Shown one piece after another: positions 43,964 through 51,036 of a DNA stretch of 64,000 nt. Under the pieces are notes generated by a model that did not search any database, was not told where the DNA came from, and was given only the letters and a program-made list of their open reading frames with translations. The stretch covers positions 1 to 64,000 of the forward strand of contig CADFJN010000002.1 of the NCBI GenBank assembly GCA_902834555.1. The letters run 5' to 3'. The translations under genes were made by a program, and so were the position numbers. Origin of the DNA: Atopobiaceae bacterium (GTDB lineage: Bacteria > Actinomycetota > Coriobacteriia > Coriobacteriales > Atopobiaceae). Each line of letters opens with the position of its first letter. Positions within the stretch are counted from its first letter, which is position 1.

Positions 43964-45064
43964 TTAGCCCCAGATGCTCGGCCAGATGCCGAAGCCGGCA
44001 CCAACAATACCGATGATGAGCACGAGAACAATACCCTTGATGGGGGTGAAGTTCTTCTTGGAGAACAGGTAGTACAGAAGCATGACCAGCGCGAGCGGGA
44101 CAAGCTTGGGGCAGATGCTGTCGAGGATCTTGGCGATGTCGACGTTGACCGGCGAGGTGACGGTCTCCATGTAGGTGACCTCGCTCATGCCGTTGCCAAG
44201 GTCGGTGGCGCCTGCGGTCACGGCGTTGCCGTCAGCATCGGTGGTGGCCAGCGGGTTGCCAGCGGCGTCAACCATGCCGGAGAGCGTGGTGCCGTCGGAG
44301 TCCTTGGAGATGACCTCGAACTTGCTCACGTCCTCGGTGGGGACGGTCGCAGTGTGCGCGACGTAGGCCTGCGTGGTGCCGTTGGGGATCGTAAGGTTGA
44401 TCTGCGTGCCGCCCATGGTGACGGTGAGGCAGCCAACGACGAAGACGCCGAGGATGGAGGCCGCACGGGTGAACGCCTTCATGTGCTCCATGAGGGAGTC
44501 AAGCGCGTTCATGCCCATCTTGTACGACCAGTTCATGAGGCCAAAGCGAAGCGCGAACTGGATGATGTTGAAGACGATCAGGAACAGGATGGGGCCAAAG
44601 ATGTTGCCTGCGATAGCCATGTTCGAGGTGATGCCGGCCAGAATAGGCACGAGGGTCATCCAGAAGATGGCGTCACCGATGCCACCAAGCGGGCCCATGA
44701 GGGAGACGCGGACGGCGCGGATGGTGGGGATGTCAACCTTCTTCTGCTCCATGGACAGGATGATGCCCATGGCGAAGGTGACAAGGAACGGGTGGATGTT
44801 GAAGAACTCCATGTTGTGGGTCATCGAGAGCGCGAGGTCTTCCTTGTTATCCGCGTGAATCTTCTCGAGACCGGGGAGGATGGAGTAGAGCCAGCCTGCG
44901 GACTGCATGCGCTCGTAGTTGAAGGACGCCTGCAGGAAGCAGGAGCGCCACGCCATCTTGTTGAGCGTCTTCTGGTCCAGGTCGGGCGCAGGCGTGAGGT
45001 TCTGGTATTCGGTCACGCCCTCAAAGCGGTTGACGGTCTGAGCGGTCGTCTCGTTAGATGCCAT
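43964..45064 (-). CDS. PTS mannose/AgaD-family IID subunit with extra domain
   Basis: Membrane IID subunit of about 366 residues, some 90 longer than the other IID in this window (276). The N-terminal part is standard (MAWRSCFLQASFNYERMQSAGW near 38; SLMGPLGGIGDAIFWM near 122). The excess is a hydrophilic, Thr/Asp/Gly-rich insert at about 230-305 (for example TVPTEDVSKFEVISKDSDGT) before the last membrane helices. The start at 45064 follows GGAGGTGAGGAAG and overlaps the IIC stop by eleven bases. It transports an amino sugar with IIC, IIB and IIA. Confidence 0.9.
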   Translation of the reverse strand: MASNETTAQTVNRFEGVTEYQNLTPAPDLDQKTLNKMAWRSCFLQASFNYERMQSAGWLYSILPGLEKIHADNKEDLALSMTHNMEFFNIHPFLVTFAMGIILSMEQKKVDIPTIRAVRVSLMGPLGGIGDAIFWMTLVPILAGITSNMAIAGNIFGPILFLIVFNIIQFALRFGLMNWSYKMGMNALDSLMEHMKAFTRAASILGVFVVGCLTVTMGGTQINLTIPNGTTQAYVAHTATVPTEDVSKFEVISKDSDGTTLSGMVDAAGNPLATTDADGNAVTAGATDLGNGMSEVTYMETVTSPVNVDIAKILDSICPKLVPLALVMLLYYLFSKKNFTPIKGIVLVLIIGIVGAGFGIWPSIWG

Positions 45065-45863
45065 CTTCCTCACCTCCATCGATGTCAGCAGCAACGGCAA
45101 CGGAACCCTTGAGCTCGGTGTTCTGCTGGTAGTCCCAGTATGCAAAGCCAAAGCCGATGAGGGCCAGAATCAGCAGGGCCGGAGTCGCCAGGCTGGAGAT
45201 GCCGGAGACGATAATTGCGAGGCCAAAGCCCATGAAGTAGAAGCCCCACATGTCGCGGTTCATCATGAACTTGAGCAGGATTGCAAAGCCGACGAAGCGC
45301 ATCATGCCACCGGCAGCGGAGAGGCCGTTGCTGAGCCACTTGGGGATGGCGGCGACGACGGCGGAGCCGACGGCCTGGCCGCCGATGAAGAACAGGGTGA
45401 CAACGACGCCAAAGATGAGGCCGAGCAGGCACATCGAGAGGTAGTTGATGTGCTCGATGCCCTTGGGGTTAGCCTCGGCGGCGTACTGGTCGCACTTGGA
45501 CATGAGCGGCGACATGATCGTGAAGATCAGGGTTACGCCGTACTGGCCAAGCAGGGAGAACGGAATAGCAGTAGCGACAGCAGCGTTCGGGTCAAGCTTG
45601 AGGGTAATTGCCAGAATGGCCGCCATGATGCCACCGACAACCGCGTTAGGCGGCTGGGCACCTCCGATTGGCATGTTGCCAATCGTCATGAGCTGGTACG
45701 TGCCACCAACGATGAGGCCGGTCTGCACGTCGCCAAGGATGAGGCCGATCACCATACCGGTGACGATCGGCTGATACAGAGACTCGAGGAAGCTGAACTG
45801 GTCGATAGCCGCGATGAACGTGACGATGAAGACCAAGATCACCTGGAGAGCTGAGTATTCCAT
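45054..45863 (-). CDS. PTS mannose/AgaC-family IIC subunit
   Basis: Membrane subunit of about 269 residues with segments ILVFIVTFIAAIDQFSFLESLYQPIVTGMVIGLILGD and GGTYQLMTIGNMPIGGAQPPNAVVGG typical of IIC of the AgaC/ManY group. AAGGAGGAACAAGG before the ATG fixes the start at 45863. Forms the channel with IID. Confidence 0.93.
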   Translation of the reverse strand: MEYSALQVILVFIVTFIAAIDQFSFLESLYQPIVTGMVIGLILGDVQTGLIVGGTYQLMTIGNMPIGGAQPPNAVVGGIMAAILAITLKLDPNAAVATAIPFSLLGQYGVTLIFTIMSPLMSKCDQYAAEANPKGIEHINYLSMCLLGLIFGVVVTLFFIGGQAVGSAVVAAIPKWLSNGLSAAGGMMRFVGFAILLKFMMNRDMWGFYFMGFGLAIIVSGISSLATPALLILALIGFGFAYWDYQQNTELKGSVAVAADIDGGEEDGI

Positions 45864-45988
45864 CCTTGTTCCTCCTTTCCTATGGTTCCTAGTACCACGT
45901 GCCACGGATAGAGACAGAGCTATCGCCAGCACCCGTCCCTCACGGGTGCGCACGACCAAACTAAGTTGTTGCGAAAAGCGCTAGATGG

Positions 45989-46471
45989 CTACTCGAAGAG
46001 CTTTGCCGTAGGCTCGACCGGCGTGCTGGGCACGCGCTGGATCGAGAGCTCCACGCCCGCGTCCTGGAGCGCGCGGAAGGCGGCAACGTCCTCGTCGTTC
46101 ACGGCGACGGAGGTTGCGACCTGACGCTTGCCCTCGGACATGTGCATGTTGCCGATGTTGAGCTTCTTGATGGGAACGCCGCCCTTCACCAGGCGCAGCG
46201 CGTCCTCGGGGTTCTCAACGATAAGGAAGATGTGCTGGCGGGCAGCAGCCTTGTGAATCACGTCAATGGTCTTCTGGACGGAGAAGTACCTGGTGGCAAC
46301 GCCCTGCGGTGCGGCCATGTCCATGAGCTTCTGGCGCATCTTGTTGCCGGCAACATCGTCGTTGGCGACAAGGATGAGGTTAGCGCCGATGGTGCTCGTC
46401 CACTGCGTGGCGACCTGGCCGTGAATCAGGCGGTTGTCAATCCTGGTAAGAAGAATGTTGGGCTCAGCCAT
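45989..46471 (-). CDS. PTS mannose/AgaV-family IIB subunit
   Basis: Cytoplasmic IIB of 160 residues; phosphorylated His in RIDNRLIHGQV (His18) and the family segment LILVANDDVAGNKMRQKLM. KKLNIGNMHMSEGKRQ near 107 is close to GalNAc/galactosamine IIB proteins. It accepts phosphate from the IIA encoded two genes upstream. Confidence 0.93.
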   Translation of the reverse strand: MAEPNILLTRIDNRLIHGQVATQWTSTIGANLILVANDDVAGNKMRQKLMDMAAPQGVATRYFSVQKTIDVIHKAAARQHIFLIVENPEDALRLVKGGVPIKKLNIGNMHMSEGKRQVATSVAVNDEDVAAFRALQDAGVELSIQRVPSTPVEPTAKLFE

Positions 46472-46561
46472 GCTTGCTTCCCCTTTCTCGTTCTCACCCG
46501 CGTTCGTGGGGCGAGGCCATTCCTGCTCGACTACGGACGAACTCGCTTGTGCTGACGTGCA

Positions 46562-46846
46562 TTACTTCTTGGCAATCTCCTGGATCGCGTACCTCGATAC
46601 CTCTACGATCGCTCCGGACTTGACCTCTACGTCGCAGGTCTCCTCGCCAACGCGGACAAGCTTTCCAAAGAGACCACCGGCAAAGGCAACGCGCTGGCCA
46701 ACCTTGAGGCTGGAGTGGAGCTCTGCGAAGTAGGCCTTCTGCTTATTTGCCTTCACCGCGCTGTAGATCGCATAGACAACGCCCATGATGGCAATGAGGA
46801 TGAGCAGCGCCGCGCATGCGGCAAGCACGTTCTGCCAGAAGTCCAT
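46562..46846 (-). CDS. YajC-like protein within the amino-sugar PTS operon
   Basis: Protein of 94 residues with one N-terminal membrane helix (about 5-28) and a cytoplasmic domain with GQRVAFAGGLFGKLVRVGEETCDVEVKSGAIVEVSRYAI, the pattern of YajC, the accessory subunit of the Sec translocon. It lies between the IIA and IIB genes, and its ATG coincides with the IIA stop region. In streptococci a YajC-like gene sits in PTS operons for glycosaminoglycan disaccharides, so it is more likely a PTS-associated paralogue than the housekeeping YajC. Confidence 0.82.
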   Translation of the reverse strand: MDFWQNVLAACAALLILIAIMGVVYAIYSAVKANKQKAYFAELHSSLKVGQRVAFAGGLFGKLVRVGEETCDVEVKSGAIVEVSRYAIQEIAKK

Positions 46847-47277
46847 TACAGGCCCAGATCGTCGGAATCGGACTCGTCGTCAACCGAAAGAACCATGTGG
46901 ACGACGCCCTGCTGGCCAGCCTCAACTGCACAGTCGACAAGCTCCTGCGTGGTGGAGTCAGGCGTGCGGGTGGTGAGAACCTCGAGGAGCATGGGCAGGT
47001 TGGTGCCTGCGACAACCTCGACACCAGGAACCATCTGCGTGTTCATCATGGCCTGGTTGAACGGAGTGCCGCCCATGAGGTCGCAGAAGACAATCACGCC
47101 GTCGTTCCTCTCGGCTGACGCCGCAATGGCGTCGCCCAGCTTCTGGGGGAACTCGCCTGCCTCGTCCTCGTGAAACGGGACAACATCGAACTCCTCCTGC
47201 GGGCCAGCGATCATCTTAACGGAGCTGTCGAGACCAACGGAAAAGTCTCCGTGACCAGTGAGCACAAATCCGACCAT
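46846..47277 (-). CDS. PTS mannose/AgaF-family IIA subunit
   Basis: Cytoplasmic IIA of 143 residues; phospho-His in FVLTGHGDFSVG (His9), DLMGGTPFNQAM near 66-77 and TNLPMLLEVL near 91. First gene of the PTS operon, divergent from a PfkB-type kinase. The acidic C-terminal tail (DDESDSDDLGL) is long for the family. Confidence 0.92.
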   Translation of the reverse strand: MVGFVLTGHGDFSVGLDSSVKMIAGPQEEFDVVPFHEDEAGEFPQKLGDAIAASAERNDGVIVFCDLMGGTPFNQAMMNTQMVPGVEVVAGTNLPMLLEVLTTRTPDSTTQELVDCAVEAGQQGVVHMVLSVDDESDSDDLGL

Positions 47278-47685
47278 GCAAGTCCTCCTCTGACGGGGTT
47301 CTTCATCACGCCTTACAAGCTAGAAGACTTTTGGTTCCAACAAGGAACCTCTTTGTTTCGCCCGTCGTGCTTCTCGGTTACTGGTTATTACCACGTTTCA
47401 ACTAACGCCACTTTACAAGACCTCCGTAATTAGTCCAGAGAAAACTTGGTTATTCTTTGTTGCATGCCGTTTACGGTAAAATTCATATCGGTCACGGCAC
47501 GTTATCGCAGGTAGTGGTACTAATTTGCAAATACCAGCGTGTCTTGACACATTAATTCTCGCATAGATGAGTTAGATTTCTGGTATATCCAGTGGTTGTT
47601 ACCAACAGACAAACGGTACGTGTCGGATGGTTTCTTTCAGGAACTGGTATCTAAGTTGCACCCCAGAAATACAGGAAGGAAGACC
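47278..47685. promoter_or_regulatory. Divergent promoter of the amino-sugar PTS and PfkB kinase
   Basis: This 408-base gap is AT-richer than its surroundings. It holds a perfect GGTTCC/GGAACC inverted repeat (47333-47349) near the PTS IIA start, a TTGACA box (47544-47549) directed at the kinase gene, and several TGGTA/TACCA half-sites: TGGTACTA near 47515, ATACCA near 47531, CTGGTATATCCAG at 47580-47592 and CTGGTATC near 47645. The half-sites fit the neighbouring HutC-type GntR regulator; the inverted repeat could serve the DeoR protein. Confidence 0.5.
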
Positions 47686-48618
47686 ATGATTCTCACCGTT
47701 ACGCTCAACACCTCTATCGACAAGGCCTACCGCATTTCCTCGACCCTCGAGCGCGGCACCGTCATGCGCGTGGCCGAGTGCATCGACAACGCAGGCGGCA
47801 AGGGCCTCAACGCGTCGCGCTCGGTGGCAACGTGCGGCGAGGAGGTGCTCGCGACCGGCTTTGTTGGCGGCAACAACGGACGGCTGCTCTGCGAGCTGCT
47901 CGACCGCGACGGTATTCCTCACGACTTTGTCGAGGTAGCAACCGAGACACGCTGCTGCGTGAACGTGCTCGAGCCCGACGGCCTCTCCACCGAGTTCCTG
48001 GAGCCCGGCCGCGAGGTGACGTCCGAGGAGCTCGCCGCCCTCGAGGAGCGGCTCGTCTCGCTCGTCTCGCGCGCGGACGTGGTCACCATGAGCGGCAGCT
48101 TCCCCAAGGGCTTGCCCGCAGACACCTATGTGCGTCTTATCAAGCTGGTTCGCTCGCAGGACAAGCCATGCATCCTCGATACCTCCGGCGCCACGCTCAA
48201 GGCAAGCATCGACGCGCTCCCCACCATGGTGAAGCCCAACACCGACGAGATTGGTCAGATCCTTGGTCGCAAGGTCTCCTCGGTGGAGGAGGTCATCGGC
48301 GCGGCCCGCGAGCTCCACGAGCGCGGCATTGCGAAGGTGGTGGTCTCGCTCGGCGGCGACGGCGCCGTGATGGCATGCGACACGGGGACCTTCCGGGGGA
48401 TTGCGCCCAAGATCGAGGTCGTGAACCCTGTGGGCGCCGGCGACACCATGGTTGGCGCCTTTGCCGTTGCCATGGCTCGCGGCCTGAAGCCCGCCGAGCA
48501 GCTTCGCTATGCGATGGCCTGCGCAAGCGCTAACTGCATGTCTGCCTCCACCGGTCACTTTGACATGGAGGTCGCGCGCGGGCTCATGGACGGCACCCAC
48601 GTGGAGCGTGTGGCCTAG
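47686..48618 (+). CDS. PfkB-family kinase (tagatose-6-P / fructose-1-P type)
   Basis: Sugar-phosphate kinase of about 310 residues of the LacC/FruK branch. N-terminal MILTVTLNTSIDKAYRI and NAGGKGLNASR (near 41) are typical, and the ATP/anion-hole motif GAGDTMVGAFAVA with catalytic Asp lies near 251-263. GGAAGGAAGACC fixes the ATG at 47686. Placed between the GalNAc-type PTS and a class II aldolase, it most likely phosphorylates tagatose-6-P to tagatose-1,6-bisphosphate; a fructose-1-P kinase already exists at 54.9 kb. Confidence 0.88.
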   Translation: MILTVTLNTSIDKAYRISSTLERGTVMRVAECIDNAGGKGLNASRSVATCGEEVLATGFVGGNNGRLLCELLDRDGIPHDFVEVATETRCCVNVLEPDGLSTEFLEPGREVTSEELAALEERLVSLVSRADVVTMSGSFPKGLPADTYVRLIKLVRSQDKPCILDTSGATLKASIDALPTMVKPNTDEIGQILGRKVSSVEEVIGAARELHERGIAKVVVSLGGDGAVMACDTGTFRGIAPKIEVVNPVGAGDTMVGAFAVAMARGLKPAEQLRYAMACASANCMSASTGHFDMEVARGLMDGTHVERVA

Positions 48619-48634
48619 GGGCAAGGCGCCTGTC

Positions 48635-49411
48635 CTACTCCCCCGCAAGCATCAGCCGAGTGGAAACGTCCCCGAGGCAGCCGGCAACGGCGCCCTCGGG
48701 GTCTTTTTCCATCACTATGACGTCGGCGTCGCCCACGTCGCCAAAGAAGAAGAGCCCGCGTGCGCCCACCTTGCTTGCGTCCATGAGCACGCAGGTTGTG
48801 CCCGCACAGGCGAGAAACGCGCGCTTGAGCTCCGCCATGCCCTCGTAGCCAGTCATGAAGCCGCGGCCAGGGGCAAAGGCGGTTGGGCACACAAATGCCA
48901 CGTCGGGCCGCAGCATAGAGAGCGCCGAGACGGCCACGGCACCAGAGGTGTAGCGGTGGCCCTTGCGCAGCGCTCCGCCCAGGAGAACCACCTCAGCGGA
49001 GGGCATGGAGCGATCGACGTAGTCGGCAATGGTGAGGTCTGCCGTCACTATGGTCACCTCGCCCATCTCGCCAAGGGCGCGCACAAGCTCGAGGCCCGTG
49101 GTGCCCGTATCCACGAGAACGGACTGGCCCGGCTGCACAAGCGTTGCGGCAACGCGAGCGATGGCGCGTTTGGCCTCAACGTTCACATTGACGCGCAGGT
49201 CCTGGATCGACACCGTGAGGGTGCGCGAGAGCGAGACCGCGCCGCCGTGCGTGCGGCGCAGCTTGCCGTCGCGCGCGAGGGCATCGAGGTCTGCTCGCGC
49301 GGTGACGCGTGACACTCCCAGGGCGTCGGCAACCTCGGCCACCTGCACGGACGAGTTTCTCTCGAGCATCGAGAGAATTGCCGCGCGCCTCTCCTCTGCG
49401 AACTCGCTCAT
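48635..49411 (-). CDS. DeoR-family repressor (AgaR-like)
   Basis: Regulator of about 258 residues: DeoR helix-turn-helix (EERRAAILSMLERNSSV and VSRVTARADLDALARDGKLRRTHGGA) and C-terminal phosphosugar-sensing domain (VLVDTGTTGLELVRAL, VLLGGALRKGHRYTSG). The ATG at 49411 has AGAGAGGATCGC upstream. An in-frame extension to 49684 reads through repeat DNA and is probably not translated. Located between the kinase and aldolase genes it is the likely repressor of the tagatose branch, with an array of sites in its own leader. Confidence 0.88.
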   Translation of the reverse strand: MSEFAEERRAAILSMLERNSSVQVAEVADALGVSRVTARADLDALARDGKLRRTHGGAVSLSRTLTVSIQDLRVNVNVEAKRAIARVAATLVQPGQSVLVDTGTTGLELVRALGEMGEVTIVTADLTIADYVDRSMPSAEVVLLGGALRKGHRYTSGAVAVSALSMLRPDVAFVCPTAFAPGRGFMTGYEGMAELKRAFLACAGTTCVLMDASKVGARGLFFFGDVGDADVIVMEKDPEGAVAGCLGDVSTRLMLAGE

Positions 49412-49433
49412 GCGATCCTCTCTGCGGGGTTGC

Positions 49434-49516
49434 GGAATCGATTTGCCCGGCATCTCGATTCCCCGCGGGATTGAGTTACCCGGTAAATCAATCCCACTGC
49501 CCGGTAAATCAATCCC
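49434..49516. promoter_or_regulatory. Operator array: two 29-bp inverted repeats and a half-site
   Basis: Two inverted repeats with identical geometry (8-base arms, 13-base centre) lie at 49434-49462 (GGAATCGA / TCGATTCC) and 49467-49495 (GGGATTGA / TCAATCCC), followed by a further half-site TCAATCCC at 49509-49516 inside a direct repeat of CCCGGTAAATCAATCCC. All centres contain CCGG. They directly precede the DeoR-family gene and lie 270-340 bases before the aldolase, so autoregulation and control of the aldolase are likely. Confidence 0.65.
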
Positions 49517-49556
49517 GCCCCGCGTGTGTGCAAAATGTGTTTCCTTCTCTTTGTCT

Positions 49557-49591
49557 AAAAGAAAGATATCACAAGCTGATTTCTTTCTTTT
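49557..49591. promoter_or_regulatory. Inverted repeat AAAAGAAAG/CTTTCTTTT
   Basis: Perfect nine-base arms at 49557-49565 and 49583-49591 flank a 17-base centre in the AT-rich part of the deoR/aldolase divergent gap (49412-49779). E. coli AgaR sites also contain CTTTC elements, so this is a second candidate site for the DeoR-type protein, or for catabolite control. Confidence 0.45.
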
Positions 49592-49740
49592 CTGTGTTTT
49601 GGAAAGGCCAAGACCGCCCTTCAGAACGTCTGCGGGCACCGCCTCCTTGCGGTCGCTTTTCCTTGCTAACCTGCGGTGACACACATCTCAAGCAACGCCC
49701 GCGAGCGGGCACGATACAATCGCGTTGCCGATAAGGAAGC

Positions 49741-49760
49741 CCCACGGCACTGGCCGTGGG
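49741..49760 (+). promoter_or_regulatory. Leader hairpin upstream of the aldolase
   Basis: CCCACGGC-ACTG-GCCGTGGG forms a perfect eight-pair stem 20 bases before the aldolase ATG and just before its ribosome site (AAGGGAGAG). A TACAAT box lies at 49715-49720, so the hairpin may be at the very start of the transcript and affect stability or translation. Confidence 0.5.
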
Positions 49761-49779
49761 CACGTGAAGGGAGAGCGCG

Positions 49780-50631
49780 ATGCTCGTCACAACCAAGGAA
49801 ATTCTGCTCGACGCCCAGGCCGGCCACTACGCCGTGGGTGCGTTCAACGTGGAGAACCTCGAGTTCGTGATGGCCGTCGTCAAGGCAGCTGAGGACAAGC
49901 ACTCCCCCGTCATCATGCAGACCACCCCGGGCACCATCAAGTACGCCAACCTCGACTACTTTGCCGCTATGGTGCGCGTTGCCGCCGAGAACGCAAGCGT
50001 CCCCGTGGCGCTGCACCTCGATCACGGCGACGGTTTTGACCGCTGCATGCAGGCACTGCGCGCCGGCTACACCTCGGTCATGATCGACGGCTCCCACGTG
50101 CCCTTCGAGGAGAACATGGCCCTCACCGAGAGCGTTACCAAGGTCGCCATCGCCATGGGCGTGCCCGTGGAGGCCGAGCTTGGCAAGGTTGGCGGCAAGG
50201 AGGACGACGGCCCAGCGGTCAAGGGCGAGAACCCCTACACCGACCCCGATGAGGCCGAGGAGTTCGTGAACCGCACCAAGTGCAGCTCTCTTGCCGTTGG
50301 CGTGGGCACCGCTCACGGCGTCTACAAGGGCACCCCGCACATCGAGCAGGGCGTCCTCAAGGAGATCCGCAACCGCGTCGACGTGCCGCTGGTCCTTCAC
50401 GGCACCTCCGGCGTGCCTGACGACCAGGTTGCCGAGGCCATCCGCAACGGCATCTGCAAGGTGAACTACGCCACCGAGCTGCGCCAGGCGTTCACCCGCG
50501 GCTTCATGGGCTACATGGCCGAGAACCCCAACAACTTCGACCCCAAGAAGCCCTCGAAGCCCGGCATGGAGGAGATCTACAAGGTCGTCACCTCCCACAT
50601 GGACAACCTGGGCTCCACCAACAAGGCGTAA
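49780..50631 (+). CDS. Class II ketose-bisphosphate aldolase (tagatose-type)
   Basis: Zinc-dependent aldolase of 283 residues. Zinc ligands and catalytic acid are in LHLDHGDGFD (near 80-89), AELGKVGGKEDD (near 133), GVGTAHGVYKG (near 173) and VLHGTSGVPDD (near 207). The short length and sequence resemble KbaY/GatY tagatose-1,6-bisphosphate aldolases, though fructose-bisphosphate aldolases are close relatives. It would complete the pathway GalNAc-6-P, galactosamine-6-P, tagatose-6-P, tagatose-1,6-bisP, then DHAP and glyceraldehyde-3-P. Confidence 0.9.
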   Translation: MLVTTKEILLDAQAGHYAVGAFNVENLEFVMAVVKAAEDKHSPVIMQTTPGTIKYANLDYFAAMVRVAAENASVPVALHLDHGDGFDRCMQALRAGYTSVMIDGSHVPFEENMALTESVTKVAIAMGVPVEAELGKVGGKEDDGPAVKGENPYTDPDEAEEFVNRTKCSSLAVGVGTAHGVYKGTPHIEQGVLKEIRNRVDVPLVLHGTSGVPDDQVAEAIRNGICKVNYATELRQAFTRGFMGYMAENPNNFDPKKPSKPGMEEIYKVVTSHMDNLGSTNKA

Positions 50632-50653
50632 GCGCACGCATAGAGCAGCATGC

Positions 50654-50687
50654 GGCCCGGACGGCAACGCCATCCGGGCCGTTTTTT
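50654..50687 (+). terminator. Intrinsic terminator of the aldolase gene
   Basis: GGCCCGGA (50654-50661) pairs with TCCGGGCC (50673-50680) and is followed by GTTTTTT, 22 bases after the stop: a textbook intrinsic terminator. Confidence 0.92.
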
Positions 50688-50700
50688 GTATCACGGGATG

Positions 50701-50934
50701 CCCGTCCCTCTCAGTTATTGCACGATATTTCTAACTAGAACTGTATTTGCCCAGTTAGGGTTCATTCTGCCGTGAAATAACGCGCAATAATACCATCTTG
50801 AGCCGCTCGTTCTTTCTTATTGATATTACAGGGGCCCGTCCTTCTCAGTTATTGAACGTTTTTCCAGGTAACATTTGCATTTGCCCAGTTGATGTTCTCT
50901 GCTCTCAGAAATAACGTGCAATAATTTTGCCCAA
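50701..50934. repeat. Two tandem long inverted repeats, hairpin family copies G and H
   Basis: Two related copies begin with CCCGTCC at 50701 and 50835. Each has imperfect 16-17-base arms (TTATTGCACGATATTTC at 50715-50731 with 50774-50790; TTATTGAACGTTTTTC at 50849-50864 with 50908-50924) and a 42-43-base loop containing TTTGCCCAGTT (50746-50756, 50880-50890), the same motif as in copy A at 3.3 kb. They fill the convergent gap between the aldolase terminator and the GH3 gene; nothing else is seen there up to 51036. Confidence 0.75.
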
Positions 50935-51036
50935 CGTATGGGCGCGGAGACACAGGGCCCCTTTGCGGCACACTCTCCGCTTATCGGAGCGTTACTTTCG
51001 CTCGGTCATCATTCAGGAGGCCGACGGACCTGCCAT

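Noticed and set aside
49412..49684. N-terminal extension of the DeoR regulator through the GIDLPG-like repeat
   Set aside because: A strong ribosome site lies directly before the ATG at 49411, which gives the standard DeoR N-terminus; the repeats have operator symmetry.
3303..50934. Hairpin elements considered as a CRISPR array or insertion sequences
   Set aside because: They are not regularly spaced, have no spacers or cas genes, encode no transposase, and no target-site duplication was evident.
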